Positions 54,499 through 64,000 of a stretch of 64,000 bases of DNA are shown piece after piece (within the stretch, counting starts at the first letter, position 1; each line of letters begins with the position of its first letter). The position numbers and the translations under genes were made by a program. This DNA is from Zizania palustris (taxonomy: Eukaryota; Streptophyta; Magnoliopsida; Poales; Poaceae), in NCBI GenBank assembly GCA_019279435.1, contig JAAALK010001901.1:62001-126000 (forward strand), in the 5' to 3' direction. The notes under the pieces are model-generated. The model did not search any database. It was given only the letters and a program-made list of their open reading frames with translations, and was not told where the DNA came from.

Positions 54499-55445
54499 TG
54501 TTGAGGGAATAGTTTTCCCTTGAACAGGGGCCAAATGACGTCAGCCTCCGACAGCCTTCGGCCCGGAGCCCAACATTGTCGAAGCCTGTATTTTCCCAAA
54601 GAAGCTATTTCCAGGTCCCAGTGTACCCGTCGAAGCCCTCTGGAGCAAAGCCCCTCGGAGCCCTCCGAAGCGAACCCCTCAAGATTGCCAGAAGTTCTCA
54701 GGCTAACTTCGAAGCCAGCCTCCGGACCTTGTTCGAAGTTAGCCTTCGAGCCTTGCTCGGAGTTAGCCTTCGTGCTCTGTTCGGAGTTGGCCTTCGAGGC
54801 CCCCTTTGGAGCTCCTCAGAGCTAGTCTCCGGACCCTGTCCGTCCAGTTCAAAGCTAAGTCTCCAAGAGCCTAGTTCGGAGCTCAGTTCGGAGTATGCTT
54901 CGAAGCCCCCTTCGGAGTGTACTTCGAAGACTCCTTCGCAGCCTCCGCCAGAAGAGCTCCGGCTCCTACTCCGAACCCAGGAAATATCTACGCCTCGCTA
55001 CAGTGTATAGGCCATACCGGGGGCCCCTCCGCCCCTGGTATGTTGTTTAGCTGGTCAAAGTGTGACGTTGTCTGACATGCCTGTAAAGCTGTAAAGCACT
55101 TTTGTACAGTAGCTAGCTCCTTTTTCCCTTTTTACCCCTATGAGCCTAGGGCTTATAGAGGGCATTTTAGTCTTTTCCTTAAGGCCTGCGTGCCTATAAA
55201 AGCAGGGCCAAGCCCTTGTAACAGGGTACCTTCTCCAGGGCCATGATACCATAGAGCTTACTACTCCGTACCGAGGCATACCATGCCAAATCCACCACCA
55301 ACTGGATGTAGGGCTATTATCCCCTACGGGAGGCCCGAACCAGTATAAATCTTTTCTCCTTCTGAGAGAACCCTTCGAGGTTCATTTTACACTCCGTATA
55401 CACACATACTAAACCTGTGCTGTAGCTAACAAAATTGCTACAACA
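54499..55445 (+). repeat. Element E2 3' LTR
   Basis: TGTTGAGGGAATAG...GCTACAACA, 947 bp, followed by TSD CATTG. TATAAAAG near 55194. Confidence 0.9.
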
Positions 55446-55559
55446 CATTGTTACCATGATTATGATTTGTCATACCTCCCATACCCGCCATGGTTAGTAG
55501 AAAAGGAAAAAACACTAGGAAAAAAATATTAGCCCTATCAACTATTATGTAATGGAAGG
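55446..55559 (-). pseudogene. Element F continuation: N-terminal gag fragment
   Basis: The minus reading MAGMGGMTNHNHGNN resembles the N-terminus of a gypsy gag and continues, across E2, into the gag segment at 48305-48454. It is cut at 55560 by element G, so F should continue beyond G outside the window. Confidence 0.5.
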
Positions 55560-56054
55560 TGTTGGGGGGAAATACTTCATCCCCAGGATCTTCAAGATTA
55601 CAAGACAAAAATAAATCATAATCTTCAAGTCCCAAGCTTTTCTTCGAACTAGAAGGGTTAAAGTTGGAGGGTCCGTCCAGACTCCGGTCCGAAGATACCC
55701 TCCGAAGGCTTCCCCTCCGTAGTGGAAAACAACTAGAAGGATGTGACGTCTACTATGTCTACCTCCTTCAAACATAATTTACCATATTAGCCCTATTTGG
55801 GGTACCGAAATAGTTTCCACTATGTCGATTGTAATTGAGGGGTAAAAAGGTCTTTTCCTTAGAGTATTTTACCTATAAATACCCCCCTTCTCATCCTATA
55901 ATAGGAATTGAATATTCAGATATTCAATATACAACTTCGAACTACTTCGAGCTATTATCCAATTCGGAGGCTTGAGATAGTCTGCTTTCACAAACACTTC
56001 GTTTGTTTGTTCTTAACTTTAGAGAACCTGTTAGCGTAATCCATTGTGCCAACA
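55560..56054 (+). repeat. Element G 5' LTR (495 bp)
   Basis: TGTTGGGGGGAAATAC...CATTGTGCCAACA. CCTATAAATACCCCCC near 55871 is a clear TATA box. The first bases resemble the E2 LTR start, but the LTR is half as long and otherwise different. Confidence 0.85.
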
Positions 56055-56056
56055 GT

Positions 56057-56074
56057 TGGCGCCATCCGTGGGGA
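56057..56074 (+). other. Element G primer-binding site
   Basis: TGGCGCCATCCGTGGGGA, two bases after the LTR; identical to E2. Confidence 0.85.
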
Positions 56075-56260
56075 ACCTAGTTCTAAAAGCTAGTTCTCTG
56101 CCACTGCTAGTATTTCGAAGAGCGCTTGTGAAAGGAGTTTCGGAGTCTCAAGATTACGCGCACCCTTCGGCAAGGGGCTTTGAAGTATAGTTTGAAGGCC
56201 ATTCCTCGTCTTCCTAAATCATTCGAAGCCTCTGGTCTTTCGACCCTAGCTTCATAAGTC

Positions 56261-57377
56261 ATGCCTCCCAAGCAGAGTCTAACCACCGATCCTCCTTGAA
56301 GGTCCCCTCGGTCCCACGGTGCAGGACCTTCAGTCGTTCCCCAAACTCCCGAAGTGGTCATCAGACCTCGAGCACCCGGAGTCCCTCGGGTAGCTTTGTC
56401 TATACTTCAAACTGATTATGTTGGTTCCCAAGACCCGAAGGACCCCTCAGAGGAAGTGAATACCTTCCTGAAGATGTGGCTACTCAGGTAGCGCAGCTTT
56501 AGACAGAAGTAGCAAGATGGAGGCAGGAGGCTACGGACAGGCTTCGCTCTAAAGCCATCCCTCCTGCTTCGGAAGTACATCAATATGGTGACCCTGATGA
56601 TTATCCCGAAGCTCCTCAAGTCCAAGAAGATGTCGAGAATGCTTCCTTCGACAATGAATCCCTGCTACATACGGACTTGCAGAAGGTGCGCTTCGATCCT
56701 AGGTTTAGAGCCTCAAAGCTGCACAAGTACTCTAGAGGGTCCGACCCCGGAGAATTTTCCCGTTCTTATGCCCTTGCAATAGAAGCCAGCGGAGGGTCTA
56801 GAATACAATAGCAAAATGTTTCCCCCTCACGTTGCAAGGTGTGGCCCTTCGTTGGTTCTAGTCTCTAAAGCCAGGATCAATCAAGTCATGGGAGCAATTG
56901 AAAAGGAAATTCATGAATAATTTCCAGGGGACGTTCGTAGCTCCGATGTCTACTGGAAGCCTTTTCCAGGTGAAGCAGCAAGTAGGAGAAACCCGTCGGG
57001 AATACTTCACACGCTTCGCCCACACCAAGTCCTAGATAAAAGGCTTGTCTACATCTTCGGTGGTGGATGCGGCGCGCGAAGGTGTTTTAAATCCAGACCT
57101 CCTCAGCAAACTTCACCGGAAGCCAGTATCTTCCATAGCGCAGCTAATGGCATACTTCGACCAGTATGCCAAGGCAGAAAAAGGCTGCCTCCGAAGAACT
57201 GTGGTGCCTGCGCTAGCCCTCCTTCGAGAAGTGAAGCCGGAGCCAGTAGTCTCAATTCCTTCGCAAGCCCCCTTCAATAATCGCCCTAATGATCACAGAA
57301 GGGGAAAGAAACACTTCCGCTCTGAGGTATTGAATATTGCCCCCTCCGCTCCGAAGATGCCTTTAAACTATCAATAG
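56261..57377 (+). pseudogene. gag: Element G gag (several stops and shifts)
   Basis: Starts MPPKQSLTT at 56261. Readable pieces include DPKDPSEEVNTFLKMWL, the core around 56700-57030 (GEFSRSYALAIEASGG, KSWEQLKRKFMNNFQGTF, VKQQVGETRREYFTRFA) and the ORF 57045-57377 (VVDAAREGVLNPDLLSKLHR). Frame changes every 100-200 bp mean no product. No zinc knuckle is seen except a weak CCVHGENRSHAT at 57450-57490. Confidence 0.75.
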
Positions 57378-57401
57378 GCTCAAGATAATAAGGCTAGTAC
57401 C

Positions 57402-58141
57402 TTGAAGCCACAAGAAAAACCGGCTGGCCGACGCCAGGCTCTCTTTTGTTGCGTACATGGTGAAAATAGAAGCCATGCCACAAAAGACTATAAATCTATA
57501 CTGACCCTTCGAGGCGAGTACTTAGGGAGAAATACAGGGCGAGGTACTATAGATCGAGCTCCTCTAGCGACACGATCGGACCCTGTACAAGCTGTGGGGC
57601 GGGCCAACAATCCTATAGCACCAATGCAGCTTCTGGTGGCCAACATTATGCCACCACCGAAGAAAGAAGACCCTCAAGATCGTGGCAAGCGGGTGGTCCT
57701 ACCCATCTCCGGAGGGGGGACCCTTAGTAATATGTCAAAGCATCAGCAAAGGGATTATGTTCGCAAAGTAGGACATATAGGGACTTCGAACTCAGCTGCA
57801 GAAATGCCCGAGTGGTCCAATGTACCTATTTCATTTTCTGTCCATGATGTTGTAGGGGTGAAATCCCCCCATGCTGACCCAATTGTCGTTTTAGCTGACA
57901 TAGTAGGAGTTGAAATCCGAAGGATATTAGTGGACGGTGCAACCTCTACTGATATACTCTTCGTGCAAGCCTTCAACCAAATGTGTATTCCCCGAAGGCA
58001 CATGCTTCATGTAGCCTGCCCACTACAAGGCTTTGTAGGTCCTCCTCTCGATGCCCTCAGCCAAATAGGCCTTGAGGTTTCATTTGGAGAGGGGCCCCTG
58101 GCTAGAGTTGAGGAGGTCATCTTCAACGTCGTCAATGCCCC
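57402..58141 (+). pseudogene. Element G protease region
   Basis: One open frame with ISFSVHDVVGVKSPHADPIV and RRILVDGATSTDILFVQAF, the aspartic protease site (D-G-A form), followed by PLQGFVGPPLDALSQIGLEV. It is cut at 58142 in NVVNAP by the C/D-type LTR; the frame then reads into that LTR. Confidence 0.8.
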
Positions 58142-59205
58142 TGTTGACACGAGAACGTGCCCCCGCACTTGGGTCAATTCAATGATCCAAAAGTGTGTGG
58201 ATACTTAGGGACAAGACTAAGCGTGACGCAACACCGACGTCACGTTCCGACTACCCTTAGTCGTGACAAGGGGGGTGGAGTCACCAGGCAATCAGATCAC
58301 ACAAAATAACCCAATTAGCCGAAAGAAATATATTAAACAGAATAAAATTAGCAAACCGGTCGGAGCCTGTCTGCTTCGAAATCTGATGCGAAGGGGTCAC
58401 CGAAGTGTACCTTCGGCGCCTAGTGCGAAGTGTTTTGTCGAAGGGTGCTTCGGCTTTCGGACTGATCCGGCCGAAGATGGACTCTGAATGGATCTGGACG
58501 CGATGATCACCTCCGAACAACGGGGTTCGGCGTGAGGTCGCTGATACAGCAAACTACAGAATAATGACACGAGGGCCACGCACGAGCGTAACTTCATCCA
58601 GTGCGGAGTGTGGTCGTGGCAAAGCCCGTTGCGATGAAGTATGCTGGCGAAGCCTATTGCCAGAGCCCACAGTCCCACCGAAGGGTGTCCTGGTGACGTC
58701 AAAAACCGATCTCTCAGCTCCGGACACCTCCGACGAGGTAGCTCCGAACGTGGAAACCTGCAACAGAGAGAATTCGAAGTACCAACTCGGCCTGAGGACC
58801 GAATTTTGCTAAGTGTTGCACTAGTAGCGAAGATAGCAATCTGTTACGCAGATTAGCGGATACTTCATAGGCGAAGTAATAAGGCGATAGCAATCTATTA
58901 TGTAGATTAACGGATACTTCCCAAGCTAAGTAACAAGGGTTACCACTGTTCTATAGTGGCCGGCGGAGGGCTTCCAGGCAAACCCACGAAGAGGTACAGG
59001 AAAATAAAGGTAAAGTAAATACGATCAAAGCTAGGGCTTTGGTTTGGTTTGAGTTGGGGGGCCTCTACGCTGGCCTCACCTCTCTATTTATAGGGGCTTA
59101 ATCTCTGATCTAATCTGCTATTAACCCGGCCAGATAGAGATAAAAACTGAGCCAGAAACACATACAACTCTACCTCTACCTCTACCTCTAATTCCAGAAA
59201 CACAT
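58142..59205 (-). repeat. Truncated C/D-family LTR inside element G
   Basis: Starts TGTTGACACGAGAACGTGCC (58142), the minus orientation end of the family LTR, and aligns with 38135 onward. It keeps CCTCTCTATTTATAGGGGC (59079-59097) but stops about 260 bp before the expected ATAGCAACA-type U3 end, running into an ACCTCT microsatellite (59169-59190) flanked by two copies of CCAGAAACACATA. The right boundary with RT is about 59195-59210. Confidence 0.8.
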
Positions 59206-59549
59206 AACTCCTTCTGGAGTATTTTGTTATGTCTGAATGCCTTTTGGCCTACGGAATGCAGGGGCTACTTTTTCATGTCTTATTGCTAAGGCTCTAGGTC
59301 ACCAAATAGGCCAAATGTCGAAGCCTATATGGATGACATTGTAATAAAAAGTGTTGTAAAGCATCAGCATAGTCTAGACCTAGCAGAAACTTTTGAGAGC
59401 CTCCGAGCATGTGGAGTTCGCCTCAACCCTGAAAAATGTATATTTGGGGCGCAAGCAGGAAAATTGCTAGTGTACTTAGTTTCAAGCAGAGGAATCGAAG
59501 CTAGCCCGACGTTGACAGACCAGAAAATTTGAAGCAAGTCTAGAAGGTA
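59206..59549 (+). pseudogene. Element G reverse transcriptase, C-terminal half
   Basis: Begins mid-domain (PSGVFCYV, a stop, MPFGLRNAGATFSCLIAKAL). After a shift near 59316 it continues in YMDDIVIKSVVKHQHSLDLA, RLNPEKCIFGAQAGKLLVYL. The YMDD catalytic motif is present; the N-terminal palm and finger motifs are gone with the deletion at 58142-59205. Confidence 0.85.
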
Positions 59550-60654
59550 ATGGGACGGCTCACAGCCCTCAGCAGATTCCTAGCCAGATCAGCAGAGCGA
59601 AGCCTCCCAATATTGAAAGCCCTAAAAGGGTCCGATAGTTTCAAATGGACGCTAGAGTGCCAAAAAAGCTTCGATGATATTAAAGATTATCTTGGAAATT
59701 TATCAACACTTACTCTGCCACTCCCAAAAGAAACTCTCCTTCTTTATCTTTTAGCAACAGGCTGCGTAGTAAGTGAAGTGCTGGTCAGGGAAATAGAGCT
59801 TAAGGGAAAACTGGTACAAAATCCAGTATACTTCATTTCAGAAGCCTTGTCCGGAGCAAAAATAAGATACTCTGAGCTCAAGAAATTCGTTTATGCTTTG
59901 GTAATGGCCTCGCGGAAGTTAAGGCATTACTTATTAGCACATAATTTAATTGTCCCTCGTATCCCCTTGGTGATATGCTTCGGAGCAAAGACTCCACGGG
60001 TAGGATTGGAAAATGGGCTGTCGAGCTAGCCCCCTTTGGTATTTCCTTCACTGCAAGAACAGCTATCAAATCCCAAGTCATAGCTGACTTTGTGGCCGAA
60101 TGGACTCCGTCCGCAATTTGGGCTCCGGAAGAAACCTCCGAGGGGTTATGGACAATATTTTCTGACATAGCCTATCAAGCATCTAGTGCCGGTGCTAGAG
60201 CCGTAATAATATCGCCGTCAGGGCAAAAAGCCATGTATTCTGTCAGGATCAACTTTAAGTCCACTAACAATATTGTAGAATACGAAGGAATCCTGCTAGG
60301 TCTCCAAAAAGCAAGAGCACTTGGAGCAACTAGAATTATAATAAAAATAGATTCCCACGTTATTGCAGGACATGTTGACAAGAGCTTCCAAGCTAGGAAT
60401 CCACATCTTGCAAAATATTAGAAGAAATCTGCAAGACGGAGGCATTGTTTAAAGGAATCTCTATTCGAAGCTTCCCTCCAGCAGATAATCAGCTTGCAGA
60501 TGTCTTAGCGAAGGCTGCAACCGGAGCATTGGATGTCCCGGAAGGTGCTTTTTATGAAGAACTTGTTAAACCTTCGGTGCATCAACTACCCTCCGCAAAA
60601 GAACTTTGCATTCCTGAATTTTTGATATTTTGCGAAACAATACAACTTCGCTAG
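59550..60654 (+). pseudogene. Element G dual RNase H
   Basis: 59550-60029: GRLTALSRFLARSAERSLP (connection), FKWTLECQKSFDDIKDYL, VYFISEALSGAKIRYSELKK. After one shift near 59975, 59975-60421: LRSKDSTGRIGKWAVELAPF, IKSQVIADFVAEWTP, then the second, archaeal-type RNase H (LWTIFSDIAYQASSAGARAV, NNIVEYEGILLGLQKARALG, KIDSHVIAGHV). The tail is 60445-60654 (NQLADVLAKAATGALDVPEG). The first catalytic residue context FSDIAY suggests substitution of the usual Asp-Gly. Confidence 0.85.
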
Positions 60655-60699
60655 AAGGTCCAGATTTCTAAAGGCTCCAAGCAAGGGTCCAAAATTATG

Positions 60700-61812
60700 A
60701 GCTTGTTAACGGAGTACTCTATAAATCTGGAGTATGTTCTCCTCTACTCCGATGCATCTCATAACTTGAAGGCCAAGATATACTTCGAGAGATTCACGAA
60801 GGCCTGTGTGGCAGCCATTTAGCCCCTCGTGCTCTAGCAGGAAAAACACTTCGCTAGGGGCTTTATTGGCCAACAATTGTAAGAGATGCAGAAGCATTGG
60901 TTCGAACTTGCCAAGGGTGCCAATGGATGGGTAGGCGGAGCCATCGTCCACCAACACCTCTTCAAGTTATTGCTCCGGTATGGCCAATGGCGCGATTGGG
61001 AATGGATCTCATCAGCCCTTTTCCAATGGCAAAAGGCAGCTTGAAGTTTGCAGTGGTAGCAATCGAATACTTTTCTAAATGGGTCGAAGCTGAACCCTTA
61101 ACTTCTATCACTTCAAAAAATATATAGAAATTCTTTTGGAAGACTATCATTTGCAGGTTCAGAGTGCCTAGGGAGTTAACAGTCGATAATGGCACCCAAT
61201 TCGAAACCGAATCTTTTAAGGAAGTTTGCGAAGGTTTGGGCATCAAGTTATGCTTTGCAGCTGTTCGCCACCCATAATCCAATGGAGCCGTCGAGCGGGC
61301 AAATGGAAATATTCTATCTGGTTTGAATCGAAGGATTGTTGGGCTGGCAAAGGGACTGTGGATTGAAGAGCTTCCTAAGATTTTATGGTCCATTCAGACC
61401 ACTCAAGCTAGGTCCACAGGATTCACCCCATTCAGACTGTTATTCGGAGATGAGGCAATGACTCCCACGAAGCTAAAAGGCGGATCCCTTCGTGTAACGA
61501 AGCCCGAGGATAATGATGAAAGGAACAATTTGCTGGACTTGTTAGAAGAAACAAGGCTTCGAGCTGTCGTCAATCTGATGAAGTACTAAGACCAAACGAA
61601 GGCATTGTATGACCCAAAGATTAAAGTTAATGAACTTAGACCAAGTCATTTGGTGCTGTGAAGTGTAATTGCTTCAGGGAAGCTAGGAAACAAATGGGAA
61701 GGACCATATATTATCCTACGCTCAGGGCGCCACGAATCTTTTAAATTAGCTAATTTAGAAGGGGAAGCATTAAAGCATGCATGACATGCGGAGCACCTTA
61801 AATGTTATTACG
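60700..61812 (+). pseudogene. Element G integrase (in-frame stops)
   Basis: HEGLCGSHLAPRAL and CQGCQWMGRRSH (zinc region), ARLGMDLISPFPMAKG with the first Asp, RELTVDNGTQFETESFKEVC with the second, SNGAVERANGNILSGL with the Glu, then FTPFRLLFGDEAMTPTKLK and the end AEHLKCYYA. Four or more stop codons (for example near 60857, 61125 and 61276) interrupt one frame that otherwise aligns end to end. Confidence 0.87.
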
Positions 61813-62010
61813 CTTAGGGGCTCCTTGTAATCAACTGTAAAGTACCTTTCTAAAATAAATAAAGATGGAGGTTCGAATTATGCTTACTCTTCAAATATTC
61901 CTTACCCCTGGTGGATGCATTAGAGGAACGGAGATGCTTGCGGAGGTAAGCATATTTCATCGAAACCCAGCAAACGGCCTTTGAACCATCGGTTCAAGGA
62001 TTCCATAAAA
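61813..62010 (+). other. Element G 3' UTR, unique part
   Basis: Non-coding. Contains CCTTTCTAAAATAAATAAAG near 61845-61862 (AATAAA-type words) and GGTTCAAGG words related to the following repeats. Confidence 0.6.
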
Positions 62011-62338
62011 GAGCCGAAGGTGGCCAAAGCCTACGAATTCCAGGCTTCAGCTTGATAGCATCCGTAGAAGAGTCTAAGGACTTTAAAAGAACATATTTCC
62101 GATCCTCCGGGTTTGAAGCATCTGTAAAAGAGCCGAAGGTGGCCAAAGCCTACGGATTCCAAGCTTCGGCTTGATAGCATTCGTAGAAGAGTCTAAGGAC
62201 TTTAAAAGAATAGATTTCCGATCCTCCGGGTTCGAAGCATCTGTAAAAGAGCCGAAGGTGGCCAAAGCCTGCGTACTCTAGGCTTAGGGTTGATAGCATT
62301 CGTAGAAGAGTCTAAGGACTTTAAAATAACAGATTTCC
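62011..62338 (+). repeat. 119-bp tandem repeats in the 3' UTR of G (three copies)
   Basis: GAGCCGAAGGTGGCCAAAGCC begins at 62011, 62130 and 62249, a period of 119 bp. Each unit continues with GATAGCAT[CT]CGTAGAAGAGTC and TCCGATCCTCCGGGTT. The third copy is cut by H at 62339. Tandem repeats in this region are known for Tat-like elements and can seed satellites. Confidence 0.9.
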
Positions 62339-64000
62339 TGTCGCGCCCCGATTTAATAAATCAGGACTTTATTGAAATTCCATAGAAAATCAATAAAACA
62401 AGACGTTCATCATGCGACCACGTACCATACGAGCAAATCATTCACGGTTCGTAGACCGTATTAGTACAAAAGTGAATAAAGATGAAGAGAAACTAATAAA
62501 ATAAGGGTCCTAGATGAACGCCTCCTTCCAGTCTCGCCTTGACGTGGTCGCTACTCCAGACCTTCATCCTCCTCGTAGTAGACGGGCTCTGATGTTGTAA
62601 GTCAATGGGGTGAGTACAGATGTACTCAGCAAGCCACCGAATGCAAATATAATGCAAGGTAATAACAAGGGAGATGGTGGCTAGTTTAGCGGAAGCAGCA
62701 TAATTGTAAAGCTTTAAATGTGAGCAATTTATTAGTACGGAAAAGTAAACATGTGTGTGTGCATCATCATCTTTTAACTCGAGGGGTACAGTCAGCCCCA
62801 CCTCGCTCAACAGTCCTTACGTGCCATGAATAACTTGAACCATCAAACAATTGTAAACTAACTGCGAGTAGTCACACAACCCGCCCTTGACCGTGGGCTC
62901 GGCTTTTCGAAAAGATTAAATTACTCTGATCAGAGATGTACCACTGTACCCACAAGGCACGCACTCATCACCTACACCAAAGTGTAACGAGATGACCCAT
63001 CACACGGGAACTCGTGCCAAAACCTTCCATATAGTCCTCCCCGACTCAATAGCACCCTCTTATGGGTTTCATATGGTGTCCCGACGCATCGGAGCCCCAC
63101 CATACCCCCCTTGAGCCTCGTCGGTACAAGTCGCCCGCAGGCTAGCCCCTTGCCCCCTCCTCTATGGTGCATCGAGCCGGAGTATTCCATACTTCCAGTT
63201 AGGACTTACCCATTAGACTTGTGGTTGGTACGGAAGTGCTTTGCAACAGATCCCGTAGACCGGTCCTTATAGTGCCCCGGGTGCGACAAACCAGTGCCCG
63301 AGCTTGCACCCGGAACCCACCATACTTATAACCTAGCCAACTCCAACAAAGTCCAGAGACGAGAATAACAGGGAAATTCATATACAGAATCCAGCTATCT
63401 ACGACTCGTTCTTTTTAACCTATAGCAGTTGTGCCGGTACATAGGGCACTAGCTAATATTTTTATAGTAGAGTGACAAGGAGTTAAGGCTCAATAAGCAT
63501 GGCTTGGGTTTGCACACAAGGACAGGGATCTAATAAATATAAGTGTAAGGCTTGAATATTTGACTAATGCAATATTAACCTATGTGTTATAGCGATAAGT
63601 TATTAAAACATGGGCTCAATTATGATCAACTGTTTCCACAGAGACGGTCGATGACTTGCCTTGATCAGCAAATGGGGATGGAGGAACCTCGGGGTAGAAC
63701 TCCTGCTCCTCGATGAACTCGTAGTCTTCTCGATACGGAAAAATAAATAATACATTCAATAAACAGATAAAATCCACCAAATAAAGGAACATACATAGTT
63801 GTGGGTGTTTTTAGGTGAAATAACATTTTAATATTCTGAGTTTTTGCTTAAAACAGTGAAGTTTAACCTTTTGGATTTTTCCTAATTTATTTTCAGTGTT
63901 ATTAATTTTAATCCTAAGAGATTTTTATTCATTTATTTATTAATAATATTTTGGGTAATAGAGACATACTGTTTTTATGGCATTAATGTGTAGAGAATAA
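62339..64000 (-). mobile_element. Element H: partial LTR, minus strand, running off the window
   Basis: Starts TGTCGCGCCCCGATTTAATA. On the minus strand this is an LTR end preceded by TTTCAATAAAGTCCTG (an AATAAA signal). GATGTACTCAGCAAGCC (62610-62630) is GGCTTGCTGAGTACATC on the sense strand, a phrase I associate with LTRs of Del/Tekay-type gypsy elements. No coding sequence is found in 62339-64000. The LTR would have to exceed 1.66 kb; no other end is seen. Confidence 0.6.

Larger units (their letters stand above)
48455..55445 (+). mobile_element. Element E2: second copy of the E family, plus strand, with an antisense gene
   Basis: LTRs 48455-49399 (945 bp) and 54499-55445 (947 bp), TGTTG...CAACA, TSD CATTG (48450-48454 and 55446-55450). 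The primer site is at 49401 and polypurine tract CGAGGGGCTAC ends at 54498. The 5.1-kb interior has no sense gag or pol. It carries the same antisense gene as E on the minus strand (50639-54058). E2 lacks the CACTA and the solo LTR, so it shows the original structure. LTR divergence (about 13 of the first 197 bases) suggests an insertion older than E. It is inserted in the gag of element F. Confidence 0.9.
55560..62338 (+). mobile_element. Element G: plus-strand gypsy (Tat-like) with gag, partial protease-RT, RNase H and integrase
   Basis: 5' LTR 55560-56054, primer site 56057, gag 56261-57377, protease 57402-58141, RT from about 59206, dual RNase H to 60654, integrase to about 61812, then a 3' UTR with 119-bp tandem repeats. 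A truncated LTR of the C/D family sits between protease and RT, and the first half of RT is missing there. The 3' end and 3' LTR are displaced or lost behind the H insertion at 62339. G shares its leader with E/E2. Confidence 0.85.

Noticed and set aside
62011..62338. Possible genomic satellite
   Set aside because: Only three units, located directly after the G integrase gene, so a retroelement 3' UTR repeat is the better reading.
62339..64000. Search for a host gene at the right edge
   Set aside because: The longest ORFs (60-105 aa) lack codon structure and motifs, and the sequence fits an LTR; nothing supports a host gene.

Overview
This window is plant nuclear DNA, most likely from a grass. 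It holds Ty1/copia elements of SIRE type, Ty3/gypsy elements of Tat-like type (tRNA-Arg primer sites, tandem RNase H domains, a PF04195-like extra gene) and a CACTA transposon. I found no host gene, tRNA, rRNA or CRISPR array. Essentially all 64 kb is nested transposable elements, and most coding capacity is broken. Family names come from motif recognition without a database search. Junctions, target-site duplications (TSDs) and repeat units were read from the sequence by eye.

Layout from left to right. Positions 1-198 look like the end of a copia element. Element B (minus-strand gypsy, about 199-46565) is the outer host. A young SIRE-like copia, element A (1783-13129), sits in the 3' end of its pol; its two LTRs are both 2007 bp and differ at about 9 sites. 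B is next split by element C (minus, 13425-39580, same gypsy family). The 3' LTR of C is split by element D (plus, 14195-29762), a gag-only derivative of that family. D is split by element E (minus, 18528-28290), and E carries a CACTA transposon (20831-22708) and a solo LTR (26012-26985). The deepest chain is CACTA in E in D in C in B. Right of C, element B continues (39586-46565), interrupted by a SIRE-like solo LTR (about 42833-44976). Next come a pol-deleted gypsy fragment F (46566-48454 and 55446-55559), split by E2 (plus, 48455-55445, second copy of the E family), and element G (plus gypsy, from 55560). G carries a truncated C/D-type LTR (58142-about 59205) and ends in 119-bp tandem repeats that are cut at 62339 by a minus-strand LTR running off the window (H).

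The most interesting system is the E/E2 family. These are LTR elements with LTRs, a primer-binding site and a polypurine tract but no gag or pol of their own. Each carries instead one gene antisense to the retroelement. That gene has its own TATA box exactly 148 bp before the ATG in both copies, at least two conserved GT-AG introns with aligned boundaries, a PF04195-like N-terminal region and a long C-terminal coiled coil. Because it lies on the strand opposite the genomic RNA, its introns would survive retrotransposition. The first 46 bases from the primer site of E2 match G at all but one position, so G (gag, protease, RT, two RNase H domains, integrase) is a candidate for the autonomous family that mobilises E/E2. 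D, lacking pol, has the same relation to C and B.

A second window-wide signal is saturation with CTTCG/CGAAG words, often as small hairpins, in LTRs and leaders of unrelated families (copia A, gypsy B/C/D, E, G).
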